Part shown: positions 52,463 through 59,663 of the stretch, one piece after another
Layout: each line of letters begins with the position of its first letter
Position numbering within the stretch: the stretch's first letter is position 1
DNA from: Paracoccaceae bacterium
Lineage (GTDB): Bacteria; Pseudomonadota; Alphaproteobacteria; Rhodobacterales; Rhodobacteraceae
Direction: 5' to 3'
NCBI GenBank assembly: GCA_022763485.1
Contig: JALEGX010000062.1
Location: 1 to 59,663 of the forward strand
DNA length: 59,663 nt
Notes under the pieces: generated by a model
What the model saw: only the letters and a program-made list of their open reading frames with translations
Databases searched by the model: none
Told to the model about the DNA's origin: nothing
Translations under genes and position numbers: made by a program

Positions 52463-53671
52463 ATGGATATCGAGTTCAGCCCGGCGCTTGAGGCGTTTCG
52501 CGCCGAAGTCTGCGCCTTTCTGGAGACCGCCCCGCCCGACGTTCGCGAAGCGGGCCGCAAGACCACCAGCGTTTTTGCACCGTTCGAAACGGTCATGGCG
52601 TGGCAGAAGATACTGAGTGAAAAAGGCTGGGCCGCGCCCAATTGGCCTGTTGAATATGGCGGGACCGGCTGGTCGGCGGAGCAGAAGTACATTTTCAACG
52701 AAGAATATGCGCGCCGTCGCCTGCCCCCGTTGTTGCCCAATGGGTTGAAGATGGTGGGGCCGCTGTTGATTGAACTGGGCAGCGAAGAACAGAAGCAAAA
52801 GCACCTGCCCGGCATTCTGAACGGTGATGATTACTGGACCCAAGGCTATTCCGAACCCAATGCGGGATCCGATCTGGCGTCGCTGAACTGTTCGGCTGTG
52901 CGGGATGGCGATCACTACATCATCAACGGCCAAAAGACCTGGACCACGCTGGCCTTCAAGGCCAACCGCATGTTCATGCTGGTGCGCACCAGCAGCGAAG
53001 GCAAAAAGCAGCAGGGGATCACCTTTCTGCTGTTGGATCGCGTGGATTATCCGGGGATGGAGATCCGACCGATCATCGGTCTGGATGGCAAGCCGGAACA
53101 ATGTGAGGTGTTCTTCAACGACGTCCGGGTCCCGGTCTCGGGCCGGGTCGGCGCGGAAAACGACGGTTGGAGCGTCGCAAAGTCCCTGCTGAAACACGAG
53201 CGCGGCGGGCTGGGGGACAGCGCGGCCATGTATGCACGGCTGGAGCTGATCCGAGCCGCGGCCCAAGGCACGCCGTCGCCCTTTGGCGGTATGATGGCCG
53301 ATGATCCGACCTTTCATCAGGCGATCGGGGAGCTGGAGGCTGAAATTGCGTCCTGCGCGGCCTATGAGCGGATGATGGTCAGTGGCCACCCGATTGCGCA
53401 AGATCCGGCGGCGCCATCTATCACCAAGGTCATCGGATCGGAACTGGCACAGAAAGTGTCAACGATGATGGCCAAAGTGTCGGGCGTGAACGCATTGCCG
53501 GTCCAATCCCAGGCGCTGGAGGTCGGGTCGAACACAGCGATGTTGACGGATGATTTCGACCTGATCGCGATGCCCTATTACCTGCTGTCGCGGGCCACAA
53601 CAATTTATGCGGGCAGCGACGAAGTCCAGCGCGATCTGATTGCGCGGTCGGTTCTGGCGCAGCATCGGTAG
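52463..53671 (+). CDS. Acyl-CoA dehydrogenase, large-subunit type
   Basis: The 402-residue flavoenzyme has the standard three-domain fold: N-terminal helices, the FAD/substrate domain with QGYSEPNAGSDLASL (about 130-145) and INGQKTWTTLA, and the C-terminal helices ending TTIYAGSDEVQRDLIARSV. It resembles the large subunits of heteromeric dehydrogenases such as PimC. At the position of the classical catalytic Glu (IYEGT) there is Ala, so the base may lie elsewhere, for example near KHERGG. AAGGA precedes the ATG. It is the first gene of a three-gene operon. Confidence 0.9.
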   Translation: MDIEFSPALEAFRAEVCAFLETAPPDVREAGRKTTSVFAPFETVMAWQKILSEKGWAAPNWPVEYGGTGWSAEQKYIFNEEYARRRLPPLLPNGLKMVGPLLIELGSEEQKQKHLPGILNGDDYWTQGYSEPNAGSDLASLNCSAVRDGDHYIINGQKTWTTLAFKANRMFMLVRTSSEGKKQQGITFLLLDRVDYPGMEIRPIIGLDGKPEQCEVFFNDVRVPVSGRVGAENDGWSVAKSLLKHERGGLGDSAAMYARLELIRAAAQGTPSPFGGMMADDPTFHQAIGELEAEIASCAAYERMMVSGHPIAQDPAAPSITKVIGSELAQKVSTMMAKVSGVNALPVQSQALEVGSNTAMLTDDFDLIAMPYYLLSRATTIYAGSDEVQRDLIARSVLAQHR

Positions 53672-53681
53672 GGAGGGACCC

Positions 53682-54779
53682 ATGGATTTCACATTTAATC
53701 CTGAACAGGACATGTTGCGCGACAGTCTGCGTAAGTTGCTGGAACAACAATATGATTTCGATACCCGCCAAAAGATCGTGAACGGCCCGTTGGGCCAGGC
53801 GGATGCGCTGTGGCCCGAGTTCACGGACATGGGACTGCTGGCTTTGCCCTTGCCCGAAAACCGGGGAGGCTTTGGCGGCAAGCCCAGCGATCTGGTGGCC
53901 ATTGGCGAGCTGTTCGGCCAGTTTCTGGTCAGCGCGCCTTATGTCGGCGCCGTGATGCTGGGGGCGCAGGTGTTGGCCCTTGGCGGTGCGGCGCAGGCGG
54001 TGCTGCTGGAGCGTGTTCTGGGAGGCCAGGCTGTAGTGGCCTTGGCGCATGAAGAAAGCCACGGGGTGGGCCGGTTAGAGGTCCTGCAGACCGAGGTGCA
54101 GGAGGGTTCGGACGGGTTGGTTCTATCTGGCGAAAAACGTCTGGTTCTGGCCGGGTCGGCGGCGGACAAGCTGATCGTGTCAGCACGCGGAGCGCAGGGG
54201 CTGATGTTGGTTCTGGTGGATCCGGCGGCGCAAGGCGTGAAGGTCACAGGCTATCAAACGGTTGATGGCCGGCAGGCGGCGAATATCCGGTTTGATCAGG
54301 TCGCCATCGCCTCAGCGGATGTGTTGCCGGACGCCGACAGCGACAGCCTGAACCGGATCCTGGATCTGACCCGCCTGATGCTGAGTGCCGAAGCGGTGGG
54401 CGCCATGTCCGCTCTGGTGCAGATCAGCGCGGCTTATGCGGCGACGCGCAAGCAGTTTGGCCAGCCGATAGGCAATTTCCAGGCCATTGTGCACAAGCTG
54501 GCCGATATGAAAATCGCCTGCACCAAATCGCAGGCGCATCTGCTGAACGTGACGGCGCTGGCGGATATGGGCCGGGCTGCGCCGCGCGACTTTGCGTTGC
54601 TGAAGGCACAGATGGGGCGGCTTGGGCGGCTGGTTGGGGAAACCGCGATCCAGTTGCATGGCGGTATCGCCATGACGGACGAGCTGAATGTGGGGCATTA
54701 CCACAAACGTATTTTGGCGATCGAGGCGATGCTGGGGAACACCGAATACCAGTTGCGCCTGGCAGGTGCCGGGGGCTGA
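53682..54779 (+). CDS. Acyl-CoA dehydrogenase, small-subunit type
   Basis: The 365-residue protein is a second acyl-CoA dehydrogenase, with FNPEQDMLRDSLRKLLEQQYDF at the start, GLLALPLPENRGGFGG (51-66), and IQLHGGIAMTDELNVGHYHKRI at the end, a pattern close to the small subunit PimD. It probably forms an alpha2beta2 enzyme with the upstream protein, acting on a long or branched dicarboxyl, aromatic or isoprenoid acyl-CoA. GGGAGGG precedes the ATG, 10 bases after the upstream stop. Confidence 0.87.
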   Translation: MDFTFNPEQDMLRDSLRKLLEQQYDFDTRQKIVNGPLGQADALWPEFTDMGLLALPLPENRGGFGGKPSDLVAIGELFGQFLVSAPYVGAVMLGAQVLALGGAAQAVLLERVLGGQAVVALAHEESHGVGRLEVLQTEVQEGSDGLVLSGEKRLVLAGSAADKLIVSARGAQGLMLVLVDPAAQGVKVTGYQTVDGRQAANIRFDQVAIASADVLPDADSDSLNRILDLTRLMLSAEAVGAMSALVQISAAYAATRKQFGQPIGNFQAIVHKLADMKIACTKSQAHLLNVTALADMGRAAPRDFALLKAQMGRLGRLVGETAIQLHGGIAMTDELNVGHYHKRILAIEAMLGNTEYQLRLAGAGG

Positions 54780-54794
54780 GGGAGAGCTTTCACC

Positions 54795-55676
54795 ATGAGC
54801 AGTTACAACCATATCCTTTACGACGTGCAGGATAACATCGCGACCATCACCCTGAACCGCGAAGCGCAGATGAACACCATGTCGGTGCCGGTTATGCATG
54901 AGATGCTGCACGCCCTGGACGGGGTCGATGCGGATGACGATGTGCGGGTGGTTCTGTTCACCGGGGCAGGGCAGCGGGCCTTTTGCGCCGGTGCGGACCT
55001 GTCTGCGGGGGACAAGACATTCGACTATGATCGACAGGACCCGTCCGATCGCGATTTGCCAAAACTGAACGGTGTCTATCGCGATTGGGGTGGAATGCTG
55101 ACCCTGCGGTTGTTCGACTGCCTGAAGCCGACCATTGCGGTGGTGAACGGGGCCTCGGCGGGGATCGGGGCGACAATGCAGACGGCGATGGACATCCGGC
55201 TGGCGGTGGACAGTGTGAAGTATGTCTTTCCCTTCACCCGCCGGGGGATTGTGCCGGATGCGGCCTCGTCTTGGTTTCTGACCCAGGTTGTAGGGTTGCC
55301 CACAGCGTTGGAATGGTCGCTGACCGGACGCAGGATCCTGGCGGATGAGGCGCTGGGTCGTGGCCTGGTCCGGTCGCTGCACGCGCCCAAGGATCTGATG
55401 CCGGCAGCGTTGGAGATTGCGCGCGATATTGCGGACAATACGGCGCCCGTGTCGGTGGCACTGACGCGTCAGATGCTGTGGCGTTATGCGACCGCCGAAC
55501 ATCCGATGCCGGTACACGCGGCGGACAGTGCCATCCTGCAAGGGCGCGGTGCCAGCGCGGATGCGCACGAAGGGGTGATGTCTTTTCTGGAAAAGCGCGC
55601 GCCAAAGTTTCCGGACAAGGTCTCGGACGGGTTGCCTGCCTGCTTCCCGGCCTGGGATCCAAAGGACAGTTTCTGA
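54795..55676 (+). CDS. Enoyl-CoA hydratase/isomerase family protein
   Basis: The 293-residue crotonase has NREAQMNTMSVPVMHEML at the start, the oxyanion-hole loops FCAGADLSAGD (about 62-72) and VNGASAGIGATMQTAMDIRLA (about 118-138), then FPFTRRGIVPDAASSWFL where the usual glutamate is replaced by a Pro-Asp pair (PDAASS). This is typical of hydratases with Asp/Glu variation. It would follow the dehydrogenase step in beta-oxidation. GGGAGAG precedes the ATG. The gene lies 10 bases from the convergent MalT-like gene. Confidence 0.88.
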   Translation: MSSYNHILYDVQDNIATITLNREAQMNTMSVPVMHEMLHALDGVDADDDVRVVLFTGAGQRAFCAGADLSAGDKTFDYDRQDPSDRDLPKLNGVYRDWGGMLTLRLFDCLKPTIAVVNGASAGIGATMQTAMDIRLAVDSVKYVFPFTRRGIVPDAASSWFLTQVVGLPTALEWSLTGRRILADEALGRGLVRSLHAPKDLMPAALEIARDIADNTAPVSVALTRQMLWRYATAEHPMPVHAADSAILQGRGASADAHEGVMSFLEKRAPKFPDKVSDGLPACFPAWDPKDSF

Positions 55677-55686
55677 TCCCAGCGCC

Positions 55687-58419
55687 CTATAAAACGCCGA
55701 TCCGCCGGGCCGTGGCAACGGCTTGGCCCCGGCTGGACGCCGCAAGTTTCGAGTTGATGTTGCGCAGGTGGGTGCGGACCGTGCTGTTGGACACGCACAG
55801 CTTGTCGCTCATCGCGGCATTGGACAGGCCCTGATCCAGCAGGGACAGGATTTCCAGCTCTTTCGGGGTCAATGGATCCAGCGGCAGTTGTTGCTTGTCC
55901 GGTTCGGCTGGGTTCATCTTGGACGGCTTGGGCAGAAGCGACACAAGCTCCTGTAGCCAATCCACAAACAATGGGTCGGTCAGGGCCCGCTCCCCCTGCA
56001 AAGTGCGCGCGGCGAAGGCATGGACCACGGCTGCAACAGCAGGCCCTTCGTCGATCAGCAGACGGATATAGCCTTCGCGGGCACATTGATGCAGGACCCG
56101 CCCGGCCCGGGTCAGGGCGGTTTCGGTCCTGCCTTGTTGCAGCTGGGCCGCGGCGCCCAGCAGGTCCAGCACCATCGTGCGCCGGTGACGGCTTTGCTGG
56201 CGGCTGGTGATCAATTCGTCTTCGATCATCGGGGCGATCTGGTCCACCGCGCCCTTCAGCAACCCCAACCGGATCTTGTGCAAGGACAGCGTGTCAAGAT
56301 CGTTGGCAGGCAGGTGACGCGCGCTGACCCGTTCCCACAGCGCCGGATCCTGTAGCTGTTCAAGCTCGTCATGGGATCGCCCGAACTGTTCCTGAAGCAT
56401 GTAGAGCCGGGCGCGTTCCAGCTTGGCCCCGGCGATGACACGCGGCAGTTGCTGGCGGCACCCCAGATCCTCAAGTTCCACTAGCAGGGCCAGCGCCTGA
56501 TCGACATCGCCCTGTGCCATCGCAATCCGGGCCAGCATGCAATAACACAGGATGCTATGATCAATCGGGCCGGTATTGCGCACGAATGGCAGATGCAGGC
56601 GGAATTGCCGTGCGGCAACAGTCAGATCGTTCCGCTCATAGTAACAGCAGGCCAGTGGGATACCCGCCATCAGGTTGCCATTTGTCTTGTGCCGGGTGCC
56701 GCTGCGTGTGGTGCTGGCGGCCACGCGAAACCGCGCCATGGCTTCGCGCAGGCGGTTTTCGCTCAGGTCGATCAGGCCCTGCACGGATTCAGCAAACATC
56801 ACGCCAAAGATGTCGTCATGTTCGGATTGTTCCATCCGCGCCTGTAGCAGGGTTTGCCGCGCATCGGAAAACCGGCCCTCGACGAAATGGGCATAAGCCA
56901 GCCCGTTCAACAGAACCGTGCGCGAAAACGGGGAGCAGAGCTGTTCAAAGGGCCGTGCCAATTCACCGGCTTCAAGGGCGGTCTTGAAATCATCCAGCAT
57001 CGAATGGATTTCGGTGCGCAGACACAGGGTTTCGACCCAGATCGTGCCGGTTCCTTCGGCCCCCAGACCAGTCTGATCCAGAAACAGCTGCGCCTTGCGC
57101 GGCCCATGCAGGAACAGGATGGCCCAGCCCTGTTGCAGCATCAGTTTGGGGTGCTTTTGCAACAGCGCCTTGGGGATGGCCTCATACCACCGGCACAGCA
57201 GGCGAACCCGGCCCTGCTCCAGCAACTGCCGCCCGGTATCCGACAAAAGCGACAAGCCTGTTTCGAAATCCCGGCCTTCGATGGCGTGTTCAATGGCTGG
57301 CACGATACGGCCCTGTTCAATGAACCAGCTCATGGCGATGCGATGCAATTCGGCCATCTGGTCCGGGCGTTCCTTGCGCAAGGTGTTGCGCAGGAAATTG
57401 GCAAACATTCCGTGGTGGCGAAACAGGCCATCCGCGCCTTCGGTCCGGCTGATCGGCGCATTGCTTTGGGACAGGGTTTCCAGGATCTGCGCGCTGTTGC
57501 CCGGTGGAAACAACCGGTCACACAACTCCGGTACCAGATCGCGCAGGATCGAGGTGGTCAGCAGAAAGTCCTGCACCTGCGGCTGCTGGGCATGCAGAAC
57601 TTCGCTGACCAGAAACTCCGACAGAACAGAATCCGTGCGCGCCAGCTGCTGGATTACCGTGTTGCTGTCGCTGGTTCGGCCCAACAGCCCCGCCGCCAGG
57701 CGCAGGGCGACGGGCCAGCCTTCGGTCTTCTCCTGCAACTGCTGAATGTTGGCGACGGTCAGGCCGCTGCCGACCGTGTGCCGCAAAAAGCTCTCGGTTT
57801 CCTGAAACCTGAAGGCCAGGTCCTGATGAAACAGTTCCAGCAGCTTGCCCTGCGCCCGCAGACGCGCCTGACCAAGAGCAGGCATCGTGCGGCTGGCGGC
57901 GATAATGCGGCACCCTTCGGGCAGGACGTCCAGAAGTTCGTGCAACAGGTCAAAGGACAGGGTCCGTGTCAGGTGCTCGACCTCATCCAGAAACAGGGTG
58001 AAGCCTGAGGGCAAATGGTCCAGCAGGCCAAACAGGTCGGCGGCCAGTTCCTCTTCGCTTTTGGGACCAAACGAGTGCGACACAGGCGCCGCCGGGTCGA
58101 TCACCCGGTGCAAGGCCTGATGCAGGCAGAACAGGAAACGCCCCGCGTCATTGTCTGCCGGGTCCAGTGTGATCCAGCTGCAGGCGCTGCCCTGATGGCT
58201 CATGTATTTGAACGCATCCGCCATGGCCACGGTTTTCCCGAACCCAGAAGCCGCGTGCAACACCGTCACACGGGCCCAGCCCGAAGCGGCAATGCGCTCG
58301 GTCAGATCGGGGCGCTGAATATGGTCCGCCACACGGCTTGGCACTTCCAGTTTGGATCTGAGGCGGGGCAGAAAACGGTTTTCGGAAAGCTTCGCGTCGG
58401 CCGGTGTTTTCATGTTCAT
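55687..58419 (-). CDS. MalT-type LuxR family transcriptional regulator (LAL)
   Basis: The 910-residue protein has the MalT layout: an N-terminal signal-transducing ATPase with Walker A AASGFGKT (57-63), Walker B-like FTLFLDEVEHLTRT, a long helical repeat region (about 380-800), and a C-terminal LuxR helix-turn-helix LTPKELEILSLLDQGLSNAAMS with VSNSTVRTHLRNIN. Such proteins bind ATP and an effector, then activate promoters. It lies between the two operons that carry the TTCGTC operators, so it is the natural candidate to control them. Two close ATG codons (58419, 58413) lack a ribosome site. Confidence 0.9.
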   Translation of the reverse strand: MNMKTPADAKLSENRFLPRLRSKLEVPSRVADHIQRPDLTERIAASGWARVTVLHAASGFGKTVAMADAFKYMSHQGSACSWITLDPADNDAGRFLFCLHQALHRVIDPAAPVSHSFGPKSEEELAADLFGLLDHLPSGFTLFLDEVEHLTRTLSFDLLHELLDVLPEGCRIIAASRTMPALGQARLRAQGKLLELFHQDLAFRFQETESFLRHTVGSGLTVANIQQLQEKTEGWPVALRLAAGLLGRTSDSNTVIQQLARTDSVLSEFLVSEVLHAQQPQVQDFLLTTSILRDLVPELCDRLFPPGNSAQILETLSQSNAPISRTEGADGLFRHHGMFANFLRNTLRKERPDQMAELHRIAMSWFIEQGRIVPAIEHAIEGRDFETGLSLLSDTGRQLLEQGRVRLLCRWYEAIPKALLQKHPKLMLQQGWAILFLHGPRKAQLFLDQTGLGAEGTGTIWVETLCLRTEIHSMLDDFKTALEAGELARPFEQLCSPFSRTVLLNGLAYAHFVEGRFSDARQTLLQARMEQSEHDDIFGVMFAESVQGLIDLSENRLREAMARFRVAASTTRSGTRHKTNGNLMAGIPLACCYYERNDLTVAARQFRLHLPFVRNTGPIDHSILCYCMLARIAMAQGDVDQALALLVELEDLGCRQQLPRVIAGAKLERARLYMLQEQFGRSHDELEQLQDPALWERVSARHLPANDLDTLSLHKIRLGLLKGAVDQIAPMIEDELITSRQQSRHRRTMVLDLLGAAAQLQQGRTETALTRAGRVLHQCAREGYIRLLIDEGPAVAAVVHAFAARTLQGERALTDPLFVDWLQELVSLLPKPSKMNPAEPDKQQLPLDPLTPKELEILSLLDQGLSNAAMSDKLCVSNSTVRTHLRNINSKLAASSRGQAVATARRIGVL

Positions 58420-58510
58420 GCCAATCGCAATCTTGCCGTGTGGTTGCCAATGTCAGGGTATCTTTTCCCTTTGGTCCGCCCTTTGCAAGGCATCCAACGC
58501 ACCGTCACTT

Positions 58511-58555
58511 TTCGTCCAAAGAGACGAATACGCAATCACGCGCGGTGGCTAGCTT
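58511..58555 (+). promoter_or_regulatory. Operator TTCGTC-N6-GACGAA with -10-like element, site 2
   Basis: The palindrome TTCGTC-CAAAGA-GACGAA spans 58511-58528. CTAGCTT starts at 58549, 21 bases after the end of the palindrome, exactly as at site 1. It lies between the MalT-like regulator gene (minus) and the acyl-CoA ligase gene (plus). Confidence 0.65.
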
Positions 58556-58591
58556 GTGTCCAAAACGCCAAGCCATTTAGGGAGGTTGGGT

Positions 58592-59593
58592 TTGCAGCTG
58601 ACACAGACAGTTCACCAGTATTTACGTGAGCGTCCTGACGGGTGTGCGCTTTGTTTCGAGGATCGCGTTGTGTCCCACGCGGGGTTTGCGGATCGCGTTG
58701 CGCGACTGGCAGCGGTTCTGCGACAACGTGGGGTGAAGGTGGGGGACCGGGTTGCGGTTCTTGGTTTGGGGTCCGACCGTTATCTGGAGGCGCTTTATGC
58801 CATCTGGTGGGCCGGGGCTGTGATCAATCCAGTAAATGCCCGCTGGTCTGTGGCTGAGATCACCTATTCCCTGCGGGACAGCACGACGAGCGTTCTGCTG
58901 GTGGACGAACATTTCGCTGGGCTGGTGCCTGAGATTTTGGCGGATACGCCGTGTTTGGACACCGTACTGGACATGGATGTGTCGGGCGCAGGCCCTGCCG
59001 TGGGGCTGGATAGTCTTGAGCAATTGATGGCGGTTGCCACCCCCGTGGCAGACGCGGCGCGGGCCGGCGATGATCTGGCTGCGATCATGTATACGGGCGG
59101 GACCACAGGGTTTCCCAAGGGCGTGATGCTCAGCCACCGGGCGTTGGTCTATGGGGCTTTGTCCTCTTTGGCGACCGCGCCGCACCCCGGCGCAGCACCT
59201 GTATTGCATGTCGCGCCATTCTTTCACATTGCAGGCCTGGCAGCGGTTGTCCAAAGCGCTTTGCGGGCGGCGCCGCAGATCGTGACTGCGGCATTTGACG
59301 AACCCACGGCGCTCCGTCTGATCGAAGAGCACAAAGTTGCGGATGTGTTCATGGTGCCGACCATGTTGCGCCGTGTTTTGGACCACCCCGATCGGCCATC
59401 GCGCGATTGTTCGTCTCTGCGCTCCATCCGCTATGGCGCGGCGCCGATTGACTCGGCCCTGCTGGCGGATGCGATGGAGGCTTTTCCGGGGGCCGGGTTC
59501 TATCATCTCTATGGCCAGACCGAGAATTCGCCGATGATCTCGATCCTGCCACCGGCCGATCACACAACGGTAGTGCCCCGTGGGGTGGTGTAA
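58592..59593 (+). CDS. AMP-dependent acyl-CoA synthetase, truncated
   Basis: The first 333 residues of an acyl-CoA ligase are present. Seen are the AMP-binding P-loop YTGGTTGFPKG (167-177), LHVAPFFHIAG, and LYGQTENSPM. The family is usually about 500-540 residues; the C-terminal domain with the ribose-binding Asp, hinge and catalytic Lys is missing because a stop codon follows PRGVV. No other frame after it continues the family. The start is the TTG at 58592, because AGGGAGG stands six bases upstream and the promoter at 58549 excludes earlier codons. It would activate the acid fed to the dehydrogenases. Confidence 0.75.
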   Translation: MQLTQTVHQYLRERPDGCALCFEDRVVSHAGFADRVARLAAVLRQRGVKVGDRVAVLGLGSDRYLEALYAIWWAGAVINPVNARWSVAEITYSLRDSTTSVLLVDEHFAGLVPEILADTPCLDTVLDMDVSGAGPAVGLDSLEQLMAVATPVADAARAGDDLAAIMYTGGTTGFPKGVMLSHRALVYGALSSLATAPHPGAAPVLHVAPFFHIAGLAAVVQSALRAAPQIVTAAFDEPTALRLIEEHKVADVFMVPTMLRRVLDHPDRPSRDCSSLRSIRYGAAPIDSALLADAMEAFPGAGFYHLYGQTENSPMISILPPADHTTVVPRGVV

Positions 59594-59663
59594 GAGGCCG
59601 CGCGCGAAGCCCTTGGCGTAGCGCAGCGCGCGGCCGGGCTGGCGGCCATCGCGCTTCTTCGTA
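59594..59663. other. Unassigned G/C-rich tail with inverted repeat
   Basis: The last 70 bases do not continue the ligase in any frame. They contain GGCCGCGCGC / GCGCGCGGCC (59596-59605 with 59626-59635). The tail may be the end of an insertion sequence or another element, but too little is visible to say. Confidence 0.3.

Noticed and set aside
52119..52616. Open frame overlapping the acyl-CoA dehydrogenase start
   Set aside because: It runs through the operator and into the dehydrogenase in another frame, and has no family resemblance.

Overview
The window looks like a piece of chromosome from a marine alphaproteobacterium of the Rhodobacterales, close to the Roseobacter group (Ruegeria/Phaeobacter-like). 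The reasons are the high G+C content, the gene families present (DUF484-xerC pair, hisS-hisZ-hisG, Pcs-type phosphatidylcholine synthase, DUF1489, class II ribonucleotide reductase, a dimethylglycine/sarcosine dehydrogenase) and FnrL-like sites. No organism name can be proved from the sequence alone. I see no tRNA, rRNA, CRISPR array, phage block or complete insertion sequence.

Layout. 0-8.3 kb: the end of ileS, a run of six back-to-back hairpins, ogt, a Gre-like protein, a methyltransferase, pcs, xerC with DUF484, talC and priA. 8.3-15.4 kb: a YeeE/YedE transporter with an FNR-type box, an MFS-MATE-prmA overlapping operon, a small membrane protein, an SH3 protein and a 2-hydroxyacid dehydrogenase. 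15.4-24.8 kb: M23 peptidase, gamma-glutamyltransferase, D-lactate dehydrogenase-like flavoprotein, dimethylglycine/sarcosine dehydrogenase, GH25 lysozyme, an HD-domain protein with a diiron-oxygenase-like residue pattern, and a divergent LysR regulator. 24.8-28.6 kb: an AhpD-like protein with a second FNR-type box, an aldo/keto reductase-FAD oxidoreductase-DUF938 operon and a YnjF-type CDP-alcohol transferase. 28.7-38.2 kb: one long minus-strand operon, xdhA-xdhB-xdhC followed by a purine-nucleoside-type ABC importer (ATPase, two permeases, BMP binding protein), closed by an intrinsic terminator. 38.5-50.8 kb: housekeeping genes dnaE, slyX, hisS-hisZ-hisG and nrdJ. 51-59.6 kb: pirin, then a small acyl-CoA catabolic cluster (two acyl-CoA dehydrogenases, enoyl-CoA hydratase, MalT-like regulator, acyl-CoA ligase whose frame breaks at the window edge).

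The most interesting signals lie outside the ordinary genes. (1) A composite hairpin repeat occurs downstream of priA and also inside both xdhA and xdhB without breaking their frames; a shorter relative lies before the dimethylglycine dehydrogenase gene. (2) Two copies of the palindrome TTCGTC-N6-GACGAA, each followed at the same distance by a -10-like CTA(A)GCTT, stand in front of the acyl-CoA dehydrogenase operon and the acyl-CoA ligase, on both sides of the MalT-like regulator gene. (3) Six different hairpins are packed end to end in 129 bp between ileS and ogt. (4) Two FNR-type boxes sit at almost the same distance from two start codons. (5) A pair of NrdR-like boxes 31 bp apart precedes nrdJ.
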